Positions 12,149 through 24,800 of a stretch of DNA of 64,000 nt are shown here, piece by piece (positions within the stretch are counted from its first letter, which is position 1; each line of letters begins with the position of its first letter). The notes below the pieces were generated by a model that had not been told where the DNA came from, ran no database searches, and saw only the letters and a program-made list of their open reading frames with translations. This stretch comes from Stenocarpella maydis (Eukaryota > Ascomycota > Sordariomycetes > Diaporthales > Diaporthaceae): positions 412,708 through 476,707 of the forward strand of contig NQMI01000023.1 of NCBI GenBank assembly GCA_002270565.1, written 5' to 3'. The position numbers and the translations under genes are program-made.

Positions 12149-12247
12149 CCTCCACATCCTCCACATCCTCCACATCCTCCACATCCTCCACATCCTCCAC
12201 ATCCTCCACATCCTCCCGCGCCTCCACATCCTCCCGCGCCTCCACAC
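12149..12247 (+). repeat. 9-bp minisatellite (CCTCCACAT)n
   Basis: Seven perfect copies of CCTCCACAT (12149-12211) are followed by variant units CCTCCCGCG, CCTCCACAT, CCTCCCGCG and CCTCCACAC. Because the unit is a multiple of three, all frames stay open and give artificial repeat peptides (His-Pro-Pro and Gly-Gly-Cys). It lies about 330 bp upstream of the urea-carboxylase start, so it could be in that promoter or 5' UTR. Confidence 0.9.
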
Positions 12248-12580
12248 ACATGACAGCTTATCTCTTATCTCTGACCCTCGTCGGCGTCGGCGGGGCATGC
12301 CAAGCAGGGCAATGAAGCTATCCCAGAGCCATGACGCAGCTGGGATGCCCGGGGTTCATCCGAGCGTGATCGATGCTGCGGGGAAACTGCCACAGCAGAC
12401 AGCATTGGAGATATTATGTCAGCTGCTCCCCTTGGGCCGAAATCTCGGGACCCGCAGTAGACATCATAAAGCAGTGCTGCCCTTTGCTGGTAGACGCAGG
12501 TCTAAGCTATCTACGCCCTGAGTACTGTTCGTCCTGCTGGCTGCGTGCTGAGCTTACCTGCCGGGTGCCAAGCTGTGAGA
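12248..12580. other. Upstream region of the urea-carboxylase-like gene
   Basis: No separate gene seen. In particular there is no amidase-type (allophanate hydrolase) coding sequence here, although that domain precedes the carboxylase in fungal urea amidolyase. Confidence 0.5.
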
Positions 12581-15500
12581 ATGGAAAACCTCAAAACGCT
12601 CCTGATTGCAAATAGAGGCGAGATAGCGGTCCGCATCATCAAGACAGCCAGGCAAGTCCGGAAACGACCGGCTCTTTGCAACACGCCTCACTATTTCGTG
12701 AGCTGGCTGACGCTCCCCCGACAGACGCCTCGGCATAAAGACGGTTGCCATCTACACCGAGCCAGACTCGGCATCCCAGCACGTGGCCGACGCGGATGTC
12801 TCCCTCCTCCTGAGCGGCGACGCCGCAAGGGCCTACCTGGACGGCGGCCAGATCATACAGAAGGCCAAGGCTGCCGGTGCACAGGCTATCATCCCCGGGT
12901 ATGGCTTCCTCTCCGAGGACGCCGCCTTTGCCCGCTCCGTCGCCGGGGCGGGGCTGCTCTTTGTCGGCCCCGGCCCGGAGAGCATCGAGCAGTTCGGGCT
13001 GAAGCACACCGCCCGCGGGCTGGCGCTGGCGGCCGGCGTGCCCGTCGTGCCGGGCACGCAGGGCCTGCTCGGCAGCGCTGACGACGCCGCGCGGGCCGCG
13101 GGCGCGCTCGGGTACCCCGTGATGCTCAAGTCGACGGCCGGCGGCGGCGGCATGGGCCTGCAGGCGTGCGGCGGCGAGGGCGAGCTGAGGGAGGCGTTCG
13201 GGACGGTGCGGTCCCGCGGGGCGGCCCTCTTCAGGAACGCGGGCGTGTTCCTGGAGAGGTACTACCCTGCGGCTCGCCATATCGAGGTGCAGGTGTTTGG
13301 CAACGGGCAGGGCAAGGTCGCGGCCCTTGGTGAGAGGGAGTGCAGTATCCAGCGCAGGCACCAAAAGGTCATCGAGGAATGCCCCAGCCCCTTTGTGGCG
13401 CAGGCGATGCCGCAGTTACGGCAGCAACTCTGTGCTGCCGCCGTGTCACTGGCAGAGTCGGTCAGGTACGCAAGTGCCGGGACTCTGGAGTTCTTGGTTG
13501 ACAACGAGACTGGGGCCTTCTTCTTCCTGGAGATGAACACCAGGCTGCAGGTGGAGCACGGCGTAACGGAGATGGTCTATGGGGTTGACCTTGTGGGGCT
13601 GATGCTGCGCCAGGCGGATGCACAGATGGCAGGCAAGGCGGGGCTCGATGGGAGCGAGCTCGACCGCATCACGATATCCTGTCAGGAGCCCAGGGGTCAC
13701 GCCATAGAAGTGCGTGTCTACGCTGAAAACCCGGCCAGAGACTACGCCCCTTCTCCGGGGCTGCTGCAGCAGGTTGTCTTCCACGGGCTCCCAGGAACAA
13801 GGATCGACGGCTGGGTCCGAGCTGGTATAACAATAAGCCCTCATTATGGTGAGTTGTTGCAGTTACTCGTCTATCTATATCCATCTCAGGTTGCTGAAAG
13901 CCCCGACCAGATCCGTTGTTGGCCAAGGTCCTCCATCACGCAGAAAGCAGATCCCTTGCAGTTGACGAGCTCAAGGCGGTGCTTTCAGAGTCATCCATAT
14001 GCGGCCCCCCTACCAACCTTGATTTCCTTATTGCCATACTCGAGTCTCCGGACTTCGTAGCCGGCAACACCATCACGCAGTTCCTTTCCACCTTTGTGTT
14101 CCAGCCCCCGGCCATTGACGTCCTGGCTGGAGGCTCCTACACCCTGGTCGAAGACTACCCAGGCAGGCCGACTATCGGCAAGGGGTTTGGGCATGGTGGG
14201 CCCATGGACGACATGTCTTTCCGGATTGCCAATGCCCTCGTTGGAAACCCACCCGGAAAAGAGGGCTTGGAAATCACGCTCACTGGACCAGACCTCAGAT
14301 TCTTGGCAGACGCTGTTGTGTCTCTCACAGGTGCCGCCATCTCCGCAACACTCGACGGCAACCGATTCCCCATGTGGACGAGAGTGAGGATATCTGCTGG
14401 GCAGCGCCTGGCTATTGGGAAGACGCTGTCCAACGCTGGATGTAGATCGTACCTGGCGGTGTATGGCGGCTTTTTGAATGTTGCAGAGTGGTTTGGCTCC
14501 AAGGCGACGGTGCCTGGGACGCTCGTGGGCGGATATCAGGGTCGTCCGATCGCAACGGTCAGTCCTCGTTTTATTCATTGCTCCAGAGCAGCCCTTTGTT
14601 AAGAGTAGGGACTTACTCATGGGGCATCACAGGGAGATATGCTTCGCATCGTGGATACACTTCCTCCGGAACCAGAAACCAGCCACACTGGCGCAATACC
14701 CGACAGCATCTTGCCAAAGCACCAAGAGCACTGGACCGTGCATGTTATGCGTGGGCCATATTGTGAGGGGTATCTGTCCCCTGAGGATATCGACATGTTC
14801 TACAACACGGATTGGGAGGTCTCACACAATGCTGCCCGCGGAGGCATCCGACTCATCGGCCCCCGGCTCAAATGGGCGAGAGCTTCGGGCGGAGATGGCG
14901 GCTCGCACCCCAGCAACGTGATCGAGTACGGCTACCCTATGGGCGGCATCAACTTTACCGGAGATGAGCCCGTCATCTTCCCCAACGACTGTCCGGATTT
15001 CGGTGGCTTCGTCTGTCCCTTCACTGTCGTGAAGGCGGACTACCGGAAAGTCGGGCAGCTTCGTGCTGGGAACACGGTCAGGTTCGTCGAGGTATCCCTC
15101 CAAGATGCCCTCTGGTCCCGGAGGAAGAATGAGGCTTTGATCGACGGAATTGTCAAGTGCCTGGCCTCCGGCTCGTTTGAGGCCGTGAAAACTCTCGACG
15201 CCACGCCGATGCTGGAAGCGCCTTCATCGACCCGACCGGCTGTTCTCAGGCTCTGCGAAGCAACACCTAGCAGACCACGCATCGCATATCGTCAGGGTGG
15301 CGATGACTACTTATTGGTAGACTATGGTATAAAGTAGAAGCCCCCCATAATCCCTCTTCCAGTCACTGATTTCTTGTTCTACAGGGCATGGCTCGTTTGA
15401 CATCAATCACAAATGTCGCATCACAGCCCTCAAGCGCAAGCTTGAAGCCAGCACCGGGGCCATCCGCTTTTCCCCTGCTGGCGAGGGCATATACAACACG

Positions 15501-16647
15501 GTCTGCGTTGGTAATTCCATGATGATCTATTACAACGGACTTGCTATTCCCCAGGCGCAGTTACTAGACCATCTCACCGCCCTGGAGGACGAGCTCGGCG
15601 ACCTGAGTTCCATCACGGTGCCGAACCGCACATTCAAGCTGCCACTGACGTTCACCCATCCCCGGCTGAAAGAATCCATCGAGCGGTACATGTCGAACCA
15701 GAGGCCCTATGCGAGCTACCTGCCCGACAACTTCAGGTTCGTCGCCGAGAACAATGGCATCACCCCGGAGGAATTCCGCAGGCTATGGCTCGCAGCCGAG
15801 TTTGTGTGCATCGGAGTCGGCTTCTTCATGGCCCTCCCGCTGGGCCTGCCGGCCGATCCGCGCCACCGCCTCAACAGCCCCAAGATGAACCCCTCCAGGA
15901 CTTTCACCCCGGAAGGGACTGTCTCCTGGGGCGGGTCTTGCCTCGCCATCTACCCGGTGGACTCGCCCGGTGGATACATGCTCAACGGCCTGACCATCCC
16001 TTCCGTTGATAAACTGGGCTACAAGAAGGGATTCTCACAGGAGAGGCCATGGCTGTACGAGGACATGGACGTGATAACGTTTTACGAGGTGAGCGAGGAC
16101 GAGTACGACCGTGAGATGGCCATGTTCAGGAGCGGACGGTACGAGTTCAAGGTCGAATCTACGACTTTCGATATGAGAAAGCACAATCAACTGCTGGAGA
16201 CCGTCAAGGATGAGGTTGCGTCGATCAAGCAGAAGCAGGAAATGGCACAGGAGAGGATGGTCGTCCTCGAGAAGCAGCTCCTGGCCCGGTGGGACGAGGA
16301 GAAGAAGGCCAGCGGCGTGTCAATGGAAAGCATACAAGGCCTGCTGGATGGTGAATACAAACCTACCGAGCCCTTAGTACCGGCATAACGACTGCTAACC
16401 AAGCGCAGACCCGAACGTCGATGCCATTGAGGCACCCGTGAACGCAAACGTCTGGAAGGTGCTCGTCGAGGAAGGTCAGGTGCTTGAAGAGGGCCAAGTT
16501 GTCACGATACTGGAAGCAATGAAGATGGAAATCAATGTGGCTGTTGACGACCGCTTTGTGGGTTTCAAAGTAGAGAAGGTGCTGATCCAGCCAAATGATA
16601 TTGTCCAGAGCGGGAAGCCTCTGGTCTTGGTCAGAACTGGACGCTGA
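12581..16647 (+). CDS. Urea carboxylase-type biotin-dependent carboxylase without allophanate hydrolase
   Basis: Six exons, 12581-12651, 12725-13848, 13911-14557, 14633-15326, 15385-16350 and 16409-16647, join in frame to 1,246 aa. Order of domains: biotin carboxylase (LLIANRGEIAVRI at residue 6; glycine loop AGGGGMG; HQKVIEE; EMNTRLQVEHG), then the carboxyltransferase parts of the urea-carboxylase/KipI-KipA type (about residues 500-1150, with KGFGHGGPMDDMSFRIANAL and WGGSCLAIYPVDSPGGYML), and a C-terminal biotin attachment domain with EAMKMEI. The lysine of MKM is the biotin site. The enzyme would use ATP and bicarbonate to carboxylate urea to allophanate, or a related substrate such as guanidine. 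Fungal Dur1,2 carries an N-terminal allophanate hydrolase; here it is absent and nothing upstream supplies it. Intron 1 has a GC donor. The ExNxRxQVEHP motif has Gly for Pro. Catalytic residues look intact. Confidence 0.9.
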
Positions 16648-16737
16648 AGAAGCCGAGTCTTGCACGGTGGTCCTCGGAAGATGGCAGCTTGTCAGTTTGA
16701 ACATTAGACTTTGGCTTTTCTTTCTACTGCAGTTGCT

Positions 16738-17723
16738 CTAATTGAGAGTCACATCTCCAACCACAGCCCTGTGATCGCTAATCTTGACTCCGTCCCTGAG
16801 GTTGTCGATAGTCTTGTACCCGTTCACGGAGACCAGATTCCTCCCCTGGGGCCCGACCCAAATGTAGTCGATTCGCGACGAGAAATCGTCCTTGAACCCG
16901 GTGAAGGTGGCCGTCTCGCCGGTGCGCTGAGACGCCGACGCAAGCTTGTACAGGTCGTCGACGTACTTCTCCTTGACGAGGGTCGAGTACGCGCCGTCGC
17001 TCTCGGCGGCGTTGAAGTCGCCGGTCAGCGTGACAGGCAGGTCGGGGCCGAACTTCGCGTCGACGGCCTTGACCACGTCGACGGCCACGCCGATCTGGTT
17101 GGTCCTCGCCTCGCCGCTGGCGTTGTCCAGGTGCGTGTTTGCGTGGATGAACCTCCTCCCGGTCGGGATGTGCTTGAGCACGGCGACGGTGACGATGCGG
17201 TTGCTGCCCGAGCTCCAGTCCTTGGAGGGCGAGTCCGGCGTCGTGGACAGCCACTTGGTCTCCGAGTGCTCGGCTTCGAAGATGGACTTGTTGTATATGA
17301 TGGGGTTGAACTCCCCCTTCTTGTCGCCGTCGTCGCGGCCCACGCCGATGCTTGCCCAGTCAGCGCCGAGTGCGGTCATGATGTCGTTTAGTTGTCCCTC
17401 GAGGGTCTCCTGTAGACCGATCACGCTAACATTTGAGACCGCTGAGGCTTGCTCATCTGCGGGCCCGGTGGTTAGCTTCGAGACTAGCAAGCATGTGATC
17501 AATGGTATGAGTTCCTACAAATAGTTGCAATAACACCCGGTGCCCGACAATTCGTCGGATCGCTGGCGCATGAAAGCCCGAGCCAGTACCGCTCAACATC
17601 ACCAATGCTGATGTCGTCATTGGCATAGCGAATATTGAACGAGATAACCCGGAGCGGCTGCTGGGCGTATACGTGAGCTGCCCCGAGCAACAGATAGGCC
17701 CATGCCTTTGCAACCATCTTCAT
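16738..17723 (-). CDS. Secreted endonuclease/exonuclease/phosphatase-fold protein
   Basis: The main exon is 16738-17514 and the first exon runs from ATG 17723 to about 17598, giving about 300 aa. The N-terminus is a signal peptide (KMVAKAWAYLLLGAAHVYA). Then come LRVISFNIRYA (first EEP motif), SVIGLQE (metal-binding Glu), HANTHLD, TGDFNA (catalytic Asp/Asn) and SRIDYIWVG ... ISDHRAVVGDV (catalytic Asp-His). This fold cleaves phosphodiester bonds in nucleic acids, lipids or inositol phosphates; fungal secreted members are of unknown substrate. The donor of the single intron is unclear: only a weak GTTGAG site gives phase 0 with the TTTGTAG acceptor, so the exact residues around position 42 are uncertain. 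It is convergent with the urea-carboxylase gene, with only 90 bp between the stops. Confidence 0.83.
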
Positions 17724-18862
17724 CTCAGGAAAGGACACAAAAGAGAATGTCGTGGAGAAGAACGAGTGTTGTGCTGGTAAAGAGTGTGCTCCTTGGGAGG
17801 GGAATGGAATTCCAGATGGGCCTTCATCCCTTATAACTACCAAGGTAATTACACCTGGTTCAGACGAACTGAGCCTCACAGACTGGATTATACTGCTCGA
17901 GCTACCCCCCCTTGAAAGCCAAGCATTTCTGTCCTATGTTTACGCCTTGGCGTAAAGTTTCAGCCTGTACGCACGCCCTTTAAGGCTGAAAGCATGATGT
18001 ATAGCCCCGGAGCCCAATAAACAGGACGCACCGTAAACAACCTCCACTGACTCGGGCACCTTGGCATCTTGGCACTCAGTTGGCTAAGTGTTGATCCTGG
18101 ACCCCGCCTAGGTATAGAAGTCAATCCAACGCTGGAAGGCGGCAGTCATTGCCACGTGCTGAAAATTCGAATCACATATACCAACAAACCTCGATATAAA
18201 TGGATCCTTGTTCAGATGACCTCAAAGCCAAGCATTGTGGTCACGCGATGCTTGGTACGCTAGATAACATTCAGTGATGATTGCCTGCCTTCCAAGCTTC
18301 GTTGATTATCTTGAACAGTTTGAGAGAGATGGAACTGCTTCTAAAAATACACAGTTCAACTCACCACGTTCCTTCGAAGAAGAACATTCTTGCCGAGTTA
18401 TACCACACTTGGCATTTTGTGCGTTGTTATAGTCGAGAAGAACAACGGGGACAATGACATACGCTCATCCATGCAAGCCCTGTAAAATCACCCAGTATAA
18501 AACATTGTCATCTGAATCAAATATGGAATAATTCTAAGCTATTGATACCACGTTGCTTGGCAACACTTTCCTTTCCGGTATGAGAGCCTCAGAGCCTTGC
18601 CTCCATGTGGTACTAATGTTTCCCGACACGTGACCCATTGCTGCGTCAGTGTGACTACATACTAATTTGCGACAAGGACCTAGAGTCACGACAGTGGAGC
18701 TCAAATAATGTAAACATGCGATCCTGTTAGAAATCACGTCAGGTGATGACAATGGAAACTTATTGTGATAATTATCTGTGCAGGTCCGTGCAAACTATTG
18801 CTATACGTACTCATGAGGCGCGAAGAGCGTAGAATTTTGTACCAAGGACCCCCTTTAATACA
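17724..18862. other. Intergenic, left flank of the PKS gene
   Basis: Holds the promoter of the EEP-fold gene (reading left) and the 3' UTR of the PKS. No coding sequence, RNA gene or repeat recognised. A CCTAGGTA word occurs at 18107-18114. Confidence 0.5.
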
Positions 18863-21800
18863 TTATGCTCGATTGCTAAGTTTCCTCCCTTCAAATTCCA
18901 CCTGAGAGCAATTTTCCACGAAATCTGCCACACTCTGCACGGTCCTGCCGCCTACAAGCTCAAATACTGGCACGTCGGCCGTGAAGTCCTTGGCTATCAA
19001 GTTGCGGAGCTCGACCGCCACCAGCGAGTCAACACCATATGCATGCAGTGGCTTTTCGACGTCGATATCTTCAGATTCGATGCCCAGCGCGCGAGCTAGC
19101 CTCCTCTGCAAGGCTTGTGCGACTACCCGTGATCGTTCCTCGCGCGTCTCTTGCTGCCGGAACATTGTAGCAAAGTCAATATCCCCGCCACCTTTCTTGA
19201 TATGGCATGAAGGTGGTGCCTGACTGAAATGGGCGAAAAGCGGCCGCTGCAGGACCTCGGGCGGCTCGAAGCCACGCGCAAAGAAATCCGCCGGCGTCTC
19301 TAATCCCATCACGATTTGGCTCGGAAGGGAAGAAGAGGTTTTGGCGTCAGGATCGCAGCAGATATCAAGGAGGGCAAAGAACTCATCGTCCTCGATCTGT
19401 CCAAGACCCCGAGTCTCTTTGTCGAAGTGGCCTTGCAGAGCCTCGGATTCCGCAACAACTCCAACTGAGCGCATGACACCTAGGTCGATTGACGTGGTGT
19501 ACTGGCCACGGCCTGAGCGATGGCGAGCAAGCTCATCCTGGAATGTGCACCCGGCCGCATAGTTGGCCTGTCCAGGATTGCCCACGATACCGGAGATAGA
19601 GGATAGGAATACCATGAAGTCCAAGTCGGTGAAAAGTTGATGAAGATTCCACGACGTGTTTACCTTCGAGCGAATTGTCTGTTCCCATAGAGTATGGGAC
19701 ATGTTTTCGAAGACAGAGTCCTGCAAGAAAAATTGTGAATTAACATAAAATGGCAGGGGAAGAGAAATCTTGCTGGAGTCTAGAAGAACTCACGTTCAGG
19801 ACCATTGCTGCGTTGATACACCCCCTTATACTTGGCATCGTCTTAGTCCATTCTTCTCTCGCTGAACAGAGAGACTCCAATGAGGCTGCGTCACACTTTG
19901 GTGTCAGGATGGCGACGCCCTGATCCTGAAGATCCTTGACAATCTTGGCCGCTGCAGCCGATGTTGGCCCAGACCTCGAGGGAGCTATCAGATATTTGGC
20001 ACCTCTTGAAGCCATCCATTTCAACATTGACCGTCCTATCCCGCCCAGGCCCCCGACCACTAAGTAAGATGCATCCTGGGCGAATTCCCATTTTGCACGG
20101 GTCATGAGGTATTTCTGTGAGGTCTAAGTTAGCTGTCTTGCCCTCAATGGCGACATGGGTGTGATGCGGTCTCGTCTGGCTTACCTGTACCTTCATCGAA
20201 GGCTCGATAGTTATTATCGTACGACCGCTGTTCTTCCCTCCTTGAATGTAGCGGAATGCGTCCTCGACAGCATCAACACCGAACAGGCGGAATGGCCTAG
20301 GGGAGTGAATTTTGCCCTCGGCGGCAGCGGACATGATCTCATGCAGCAATTTATTTGCCATTCCTGGTCGTTCAATAATCATATGTCGAATGTCCACTGA
20401 GGCAAACATTGCGTTTTTGGCGAATGGAAGCATTGGCAAGGGTGCGTCAGCATTGATATCCGCCTTGCCAATCTCAATGAATCGCCCATAAGGAGCAATG
20501 CACTCCCAGGAGGACCGTAGACCTTGGCCCGTAAGCGAGTTCAGAACCACATCCACGCCATAGCCATTCGTCATCCTCGTGATGCCCTTGGCGAAGGTAG
20601 CGTTGTTGCTTCGGCTGTAGAAGATATGATCCTTGGGGATACCATAGCTGTCCATCAGGAGCTGTTTCTTGTCAGGGTGACCGACCGTCGCAAAGACTTC
20701 TGCGCCGACCATCTGCGCCACCTGTACGGCAAGCTGCCCCGTGGCTCCCGCCGCGCAGTGGATTAGGATCTTCTCTCCCGGTTGCAGCCGCGCCAGCCCG
20801 ACCAACGCGTGCCATGCCGTCATCCCGGGGACGATTACCGCGCAGGCCTCCTCATATGAGGCTGAGGGTGGTATCTTGATGACGGAGTCTTCCTGGGCCC
20901 GAGGGAACATGCGCATGCAGTCCCACACGCACATACAGACACGGTCTCCAGGCTGTACCAGCTTACACCCAGGTCCAACCCGCGTCACGACCCCGGCGCA
21001 GTCGAAGCCAAACCCAGGGTCATCCAGGCGCCCGAGGGCCGAGAAGACGTCGCGGAAATTCACCGCCCAGGCTTTGGCTTCGATCTCGACGTCGTTGTGA
21101 CCCAATCCCTTGTGGTAGGCGTCATCCTCCCGGAAGTGGAGCGTGTCTAAACCACCCCGGGTTCCAATGTGAAGCTTCAGGGGCGGACCGGGAAGCCAGG
21201 CTGAGCTCTTAGACTGGGGGCGAATCAATGATAGCAGTTGGTCATTGAGACCAGTGTCTTGCACTAGCCTTCCTGTGAAGACCTGTCCTTCTCGAATCAT
21301 GTACTCGACTTCCGTCGACTCATTCCGAAAAATGGAGCCAAGGACGTTGGACTCCTGCAATGTCGAACCCATGGTGTCCTTCTCAACTTGGAGGGTAAGG
21401 CTGACTATGCGCTTGTTGCTGAACTCCGTGCGCAATGTGCGTAGGAACCCATCCTTTATCCCGGAGTGTGCTTCGGGTCCCGTTTCAGTGGACGACACCC
21501 AGACAAGGAACCCTGTTGTCTCGACCAAGCTCTTGATCAAGGAAAATTGGGAACTAGACATTTGAGCTAGTAATTCTCCGCCTAGATCGGCGAGGAACAC
21601 CACAAAGTCGGTGGAGCATACCTGCGCGCCTTGAAGCTTTTCAAGAGAAACAGTCAGTGTCTCAAGTCCCATATGGCTGATCATCAATTCTACTCGGGAT
21701 GTTATCGAGTGCTTTTCATCTCCGTAGGCTTCCGACACAATCAGAAATACCCTGTTGGACACATCTACCGATGCTCTTCCTGGGTAGGGCAGAGCCGTAG

Positions 21801-24800
21801 ACACGACAATGCTGGCAAATTGAGCAGTGACATTCTCACAGTCCCTGATAATGAGATCGGCCCCTGAGAAGTTATTCTGCCGTAGAACGCTGTCCCACTC
21901 AACTTCTGTTAGAGTTTGGCGTGGTGTGAACGAGTCTCCATCACCGGACCACCACTCGGGCAACACGCCAAAGCCGAAGCTCATTGCAAACTGATCTGGA
22001 GAGGTGGCGTCACAAAACACCAGATGTCCCTCTGGTTTCAAAAGTGACCTCAGGCGCTGCATCGCGTTCGGAAGGCTTCTAGTGGTGTGAAAAGCACCTC
22101 CAGTAAATACCAAGTCGAATCCTCCTGTGTCAAACACCTGTGCCGGGTCTGCTTTCTCCAAGTCGAAGACCTTGAAGGTCATGCGTGATCGGTGATCATC
22201 GAATCTTGCGAGGGCCTTGTCAAGATTCAGCTCAGACGGGTCTGTGTAGACGTACTCGACGAACGCAGTGCCGCCAGTCTTGGCCTCGATCTGCTCAAAG
22301 ATTGACAGGACGAGGTTGGTCATAGCACCATGCCCAGCGCCCACCTCGACAATTCTTAGCGCTGGAGTCTGGTGGGCTATAAGATCAACGTATGGCAAGA
22401 GCCCACGGCCAAGAAAGCGCGCAAATAAATCTTCGTAAAAGTCCTGCACGAGCGAAGACGACGAGACAAGCTCCGAGACATCAAGTTCACCCTTGCTGAC
22501 CGGGACGAGATTTTTGGCTACCTCGATGAAGAGACTTAGCGCAGGTGAGTTCAAACGCAACATGTCGAGTTGTTTATCAAGAACCTCCCTGTCGCTGAAA
22601 TCGAGGGCTTCTTCAGCAGTTTCGCGTAAACGGTCGTTCACGTAGGCGACATAAAATCTCATGTACGGCGGGGCTTTGGCCCAATCAGTTGTGAGCAGCC
22701 GTCCTACATTCTGTCGCATGACAGCCTGCAACACTTTTCTAAGGTGACGCCTCGAGTCTTCCATCGAGGCATCCTCAGCGCTGGGTGGACCAGGCTCGCA
22801 GTAATGGTGGAGATGCTCGCTTCTGAGGAAGGAAAGCGTTGGTTTCCAATCGATATGGCTCAGCAGGCACTTTCTGGCGGGCCCCTCGCCTCTGTGTCCA
22901 TGGTCCGCTATCGGCATCATGACGGCTTCGATGTGAGCAAGTGGCGACTCATCATCATCTGACAAAATTTCGATCGTACCTTCGATGCCCAGGCCGTTTG
23001 GACTGACTCGGGATTTTGCTAATGCCCGAATTCGACGGGTCTGCGGGTATTGCCACCCTGTCGCCGATATCCAGACATTGGAGAACTTGTGCGGGACGAC
23101 CGTGGCCATTTGTTCCGAGGCCCCTCGCGATACGGGTACGTAAAGTAACTGCAATGCGGAATCCAGGACACCAGGATGGGCAGTCCCTTCATATGGTTCG
23201 ACGGGCGGCTCAGTGTTGACTAGAGCGGTGGCCACTTTGTCACCATCCCAACGGATCTCTTCGCAAAGGGCAAACTGATTGCTCCATTTCAATCCCTGTT
23301 CACTGGCCCAGTTGTAGAACTTGTTCTTGTTGACCGTCTTCCTGGTTGCCTCCCGCAGCTCTAGGTAATCGTTTGCCATGGCCTTGGCAGCCATGTGAGA
23401 CTCCTTACCACTGTCAACCTCATTAGGGCCCTCTTCGTATTCAAGATGAATCGAGAACTTGGAGCATTCGGTCCAGCTGCCGTCGGCGACCGTAAATAGT
23501 ATGACTTCAAAACGAAGTACAACCTTATCATACGCCTGCTTGAGCTGCCTCAACCGTGTTATGACCTCTGCCTCCCCCTCAGGTCGGATGATGATGGGTT
23601 TCATGAAGGTAGCCTCCTTGATCCGGTATCCGGCAATGTCGTCCCTTGAGTGAGCTGTTTGTCTGACCGCTTCAAGTGCCATGTTGACCATTCCTGCGGC
23701 CGGGAACAAGACATTCCCGCCAATGACATGGTCCTCAAGCCAGGGAACATCCGAGACTCGCAATGCCTTCCGCCATCGCGGCTCGATCGGGTTCCAATCG
23801 ACGGCGCGGGTCCCTAGGACATCTCGCGGGGCAGCTTCGCGAAACCTCCAGTCACGGCTGAGCCTGCTTTCGTGCCAATGTATTTGTGAACGGTCAAATG
23901 GATATGCAGGTGTATCAACGAGGAAGGGCCATTCACGAGCGTCCGTGTCTTGTTGATTGGCCTTTGTAACAGAGACTGAGTAGCCTGCTGAGAAGAGTTG
24001 ACCGACAACTTCCAAGGTGGACTCGACCGCTGAGCTGAACTTCGATAGAACAGGCAGGTATTTGAATATCTGTCCCTTCCAACTTTGGCTCAGTGTGTCA
24101 TGTACCGGTCGTTTCAGAGCCCCCGATGGTCCGAGTTCGATGAGTGTGGACACTTTCTTCAGGCCGTCCACCTGGGGTGCTGCCACTGCGAGATACGTGA
24201 CTGCATCGGCAAATCTCACAGGCGAGACCAGATTGTCAACCCAGTACTGGGCTTGACATAGGGCCGATGATGGTATGTTAAGCCCTGTTACGGATGAGAC
24301 CATGATGATGTCCTTCCGCGACTGACAAGCCTCCACCGAGCTGATGCTGGCGAGATACTCCTCTGCGATCTGCTCCATCGCTGGCGAATGGTAGGCCACG
24401 CCTGTGTTTAGTTTCCTAGCGAAGACCTTCTCCGAGCTCATGCGTTCCTGCAGCTTGTTGATGGCCGATTCGTCCCCTGACAGAGTCACATTGACGGGGC
24501 TGTTGATACAAGCCACGTGCACGCTCCCACTGAGGGACAGGCGGTCCAGGTACTCATCGACATCTGCTTCACGGATATTGGCTGAGAGCATGGCTCCTGG
24601 ATGAGATATTGAAGAAGCCAGGCGCTGTGCCAGTCTGCCACGATGATAGGCAATCTTGACTGCAGTTTCCAGGCTCAGAGCGCCAACTGTGTACGCTGCG
24701 GCGATCTCTCCAGACGAGTGCCCGACTACAGCGTCAGGATTGATGTGAAACCCACGGAGGAGTTCTACTAGCGCAATCTGTCGAGATCATTAGTGACTTT

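Noticed and set aside
11987..12298. Open frames with His-Pro-Pro, Gly-Gly-Cys or Trp-Arg-Met repeats
   Set aside because: They arise from the 9-bp minisatellite, which keeps all frames open; no start context, splice or family support.
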